From positions 66,691,381 through 66,755,380 of the forward strand of contig JALJCS010000001.1 in the NCBI GenBank assembly GCA_023055355.1: DNA of 64,000 nucleotides, in the 5' to 3' direction. Shown piece after piece: positions 61,313 to 64,000 of this stretch (positions within the stretch are counted from its first letter, which is position 1; every line of letters begins with the position of its first letter). Made by a program: the position numbers and the translations under genes. The notes under the pieces were generated by a model. It did no database searches and was not told the DNA's origin. It worked only from the letters and a program-made list of their open reading frames with translations. The DNA comes from Agelaius tricolor (lineage: Eukaryota; Chordata; Aves; Passeriformes; Icteridae).

Positions 61313-64000
61313 GTCTGGTTACCACTGTTTAAGAGAGTGAAAGAGAAAAAAACTCCTCAAAGAAGACATAATCCAAGGAAAATATTCTGCATGTTATCAT
61401 ACTTACAGAGATGTCTGGAAAAAAAAAAAATCAATTCTTTAATAAAACTACCAGAAAACATAATGAATGTTGTGTATCAGGATAAGACACCAATTACATA
61501 GCCTTAGATTTTCTACATGTTATGATTTGGGTGCTTCACAGGAGATAGTTTAAAGCAAAAAAACTTGTATCACACGGTAAGGGATTTTACTGTGGTATTA
61601 GGTTTATGCACTCACATGTGCCTCAGGCACACAGCAGCCCTTCCAAAAAGGGAATACTGGTATGCTGCTTCAAAAAACAGACCAGCTTTTTTGTGAAGAA
61701 AACCAAACAGTTGAAGTCTAGTTTCATTGTGCACAAACAGGATTTTACAAACTGAAAAAAACCCCATAAATACCGAACTCCAAATCAGAAAGCAGCTGAA
61801 GAAAGATGACCAGGTTGTCCACTGCTGCAGGTGGTCTGTTTCCCTAATTATTTAAACAAATGTTTGCAATCATCTTGCATATTAAGTTGCACAGCAATTG
61901 ATCTGACAGTCTGGACAGTCCTGTTTTCTTACATTTCTTCTCCTTTCGTTTTTGAATGTTCATCATCCTCATTTATTTTTATCATACTGGGTGAAGGGAG
62001 GTACTCTTCCTTGGTGTGTTTGGAGATCAACTCAAAGTATATTAAAAATTTTTATACAAATAATTATTCAATGAAAGACAGCAATAAGCTTTTTTCTAAC
62101 CTTTCATCATGAACAGTAGATTGCAAATTATACAGAGCTATTCACTGACATCTTTCAGGAAGCTAGAAACATGCTGTAATTTTATGCAAATATTTTATAA
62201 TGGGGCACACTGGAAAGTAGTAAAGGTTCTATCGGATGTCAGAATGTATACATTTGTGAGAAGCAACTTCACTGCAATCAAACGTCAAAAGTTTCTTAAA
62301 CGGAGATTCAACACAGATGAAAAAAATTTGGAGTCTCAACATTTTACTAAAATGAAATAGAAATTCCTAATTTTGATTTAGGATTCTTCAAAGTCCCTGA
62401 AAAAGCTTTTTCAAACATTATATAAACATTTTTCTTCATCTACACATCAGTGTAAAAGACAGATTTGCTAATAAATACAATTGCAGCACTTCACTATGCT
62501 CACCAGACCGTGAGCAATGGATAAACAAATAAATACTGTATTATGTTTCCTTCCTCTTTGAGTGCTGCTTGATTGGTTGTACAGTGATTCCTTCCATTTC
62601 AGTAATTTAAAAATTACTAACGTTTGCTAACCTATGGCATGTGGTGGCCAGAAACCAGGAGGATCCCTTTGCTGTAGCCACCACACCTGAATGTGCTCTG
62701 TGTGCATAGCTTGACTTAAGTCAAGAAGACGGCTCAGTCAGCAAGCCCCAGACAAAGGTTTTGAACAACAGGACTCCGTACAATAGCTTTTTCTTTAGCA
62801 GGAGAAACCTTCAATCCTCCCAAAATTTTGTCAAGACAATACCCTTCACAGACCTTGTGAGCACCTGTGATGTGATATCCCAAGTCAATTCAGTTTTGTG
62901 TAGGTCTGCATTAAAAAAGAATCATGGAAGAGCCTAACCAACGCGTGTAAACTGGGTTAGTGGGAAAGATGAGCATCAGGGACAGAGAGCAGCCAGGAGT
63001 AATGCCCTCCAGGTCTTGAAGCAGTCACAAATACACAAAACAGTACAGAAGGAAAAAGGGAAAGGTAATTCTTGTGTTCACATTTTGTAAGTGTTGCAAG
63101 GCCAGCCTAGTTTTAATGCAAAAATTAGCACAGCATGATGAGAAAAAAGTGTCAAGTTTAACACACTGCCAATAAATGAAACCTTAGGATGTTGACCAGT
63201 GATCTATGCCTTTTGTACCTGATAATACGAAAAACGTATTGGACAGGATAAAAATTAACTTCTTGATCCAAATTTGAGGATCCTGATCTATAATTTGTTG
63301 AATTCAGTGGAAGACACAATACCTACCCTTCCCAGTTATTGCAGTCATCTGAGTCATGCTCAGTGATACAGCGTGAGCTCTGAGCATGGCCCTACTCTTA
63401 CAGTGGCCAAAACTCCATTGTCCCCCCTTCATTTTCCTGCCTTAGAGAAGTAAGTATGCAAATGCAACTATTCCATTGAGTTATGGCAAAGCTGAATTTG
63501 ATGCAGGCAAACTTAGCCTCACTTGCTTCCACCCAGATTCTACTTGAAGAGAGTTTCTTAATCCCTCGTACGTCTGTATCACCCTTCTCCTTACACATCT
63601 TTATGATTTCATCTTCTCTGTCTTATTGAAGTGCTGTTTCCTCTCTTCACTCAAACTCTTCTTGATTATTCATATCTTTCTCAGCAACACTTAGTCACTA
63701 TCAGGAGGTCACCTCTTGCCTTCCAGCAGACAGGTCTGATTGCAGTTTTCATGCTGCTTTTTGACAGAGTAGGAATGAGAATGAAAGACCTCTTAAACAC
63801 ATTCTTTCTTGGGCAGGGAAATGGGTGCTACCTGGCCTGTGTTTGCCTCTATTTTTACCTCCACCTATCACAGATCAAGGGAAAGAGTCAAGGAACCCTT
63901 GAGTTCAAATGTCTTGACTTCCATGGCTACAGATTTTAAATAAATATAGATGGATTTAAAGGTGATAACATCATTTAAAGAAAATAAATGTTTATCAGAA
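61313..64000 (+). other. ROS1 3' UTR and intergenic sequence
   Basis: Begins with the 3' UTR. No further gene is recognised. In human the next gene on this side is VGLL2, in convergent orientation; no VGLL2-like exon is visible, so if synteny holds it lies beyond base 64000. The open frames at 61831-62112, 62109-62360 and 63631-63939 lack motifs and have the composition of chance reading. Confidence 0.65.
61441..61446 (+). promoter_or_regulatory. ROS1: Likely ROS1 polyadenylation signal
   Basis: AATAAA lies 129 bases after the stop codon, with a GT-rich stretch (TGTTGTGTATC, about 61468-61478) downstream at the usual distance, so cleavage near 61460 is expected. Further AATAAA hexamers at 62470 and 62528 could serve a longer 3' UTR. 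Confidence 0.6.

Noticed and set aside
61831..62360. Two adjacent open frames downstream of ROS1
   Set aside because: AT-rich, without motifs or splice context; they lie in or just beyond the 3' UTR and look like chance.
63631..63939. 102-codon open frame near the right edge
   Set aside because: No recognisable domain and no resemblance to VGLL2, the expected neighbour; composition is that of non-coding sequence.
1..64000. CRISPR arrays, operons, riboswitches, phage or plasmid features, tRNA or rRNA genes
   Set aside because: The window is a vertebrate intron-rich locus; nothing of these kinds was seen on either strand.

Overview
This window is a vertebrate, avian and almost certainly passerine, genomic segment. 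It is filled nearly end to end by one gene on the + strand: ROS1, the receptor tyrosine kinase orthologous to Drosophila sevenless. I find 38 coding exons between 1788 and 61312. Every intron I assign is GT-AG and the codon phase is continuous across all 37 junctions; the one exon end that may be wrong is exon 27 (see below). Together they encode about 2,161 residues plus the stop. The signal peptide and roughly the first hundred residues lie upstream of base 1. Exons are numbered 6-43 by counting back from the last exon and assuming the human total of 43. That numbering puts the transmembrane segment in exon 34 and the start of the kinase in exon 36, as in human.

Layout: 1-1787 is intron. 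Exons 6-9 (1788-4701) encode FN3 domains 1 and 2. Exons 10-12 encode a YWTD-like beta-propeller, and the end of exon 12 plus exon 13 a third FN3 domain. Exons 14-18 (12041-20457) encode propeller 2, exons 19-22 FN3 4 and 5, and exons 23-26 (24203-26872) propeller 3. Exons 27-33 (28713-38635) encode FN3 6-9. Exon 34 is the membrane span, exon 35 the juxtamembrane segment, exons 36-42 (40262-51725) the tyrosine kinase, and exon 43 (61167-61312) a short tail. The 3' UTR probably ends near 61460. From there to 64000 I see no gene.

Evidence for a bird: several 3'-end fragments of CR1 LINEs (31550, 44760, 49735, 53006), compact introns, and kinase residues of avian type. Evidence for a passerine: a solo LTR-like element at about 18369-18746 that I recognise as a common passerine ERVL-type repeat. 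This is recognition from memory, not a database hit.

The gene works alone here. It makes a large single-pass receptor whose extracellular part alternates propellers and FN3 domains; in mammals the ligand is NELL2. The cytoplasmic part is a complete, apparently active tyrosine kinase with a YxxxYY activation loop. The tail is about 50 residues shorter than the human one and has one Asn-Tyr docking motif instead of two.

No unknown multi-gene system is present. The observations most worth a second look are a perfect 37-bp inverted repeat with a 7-nt loop in intron 31 (35992-36072), and a possible one-base deletion with donor-site ambiguity in exon 27. After these come the shortened tail behind a 9.4-kb last intron, and paired Cys-to-Phe replacement in exon 30.
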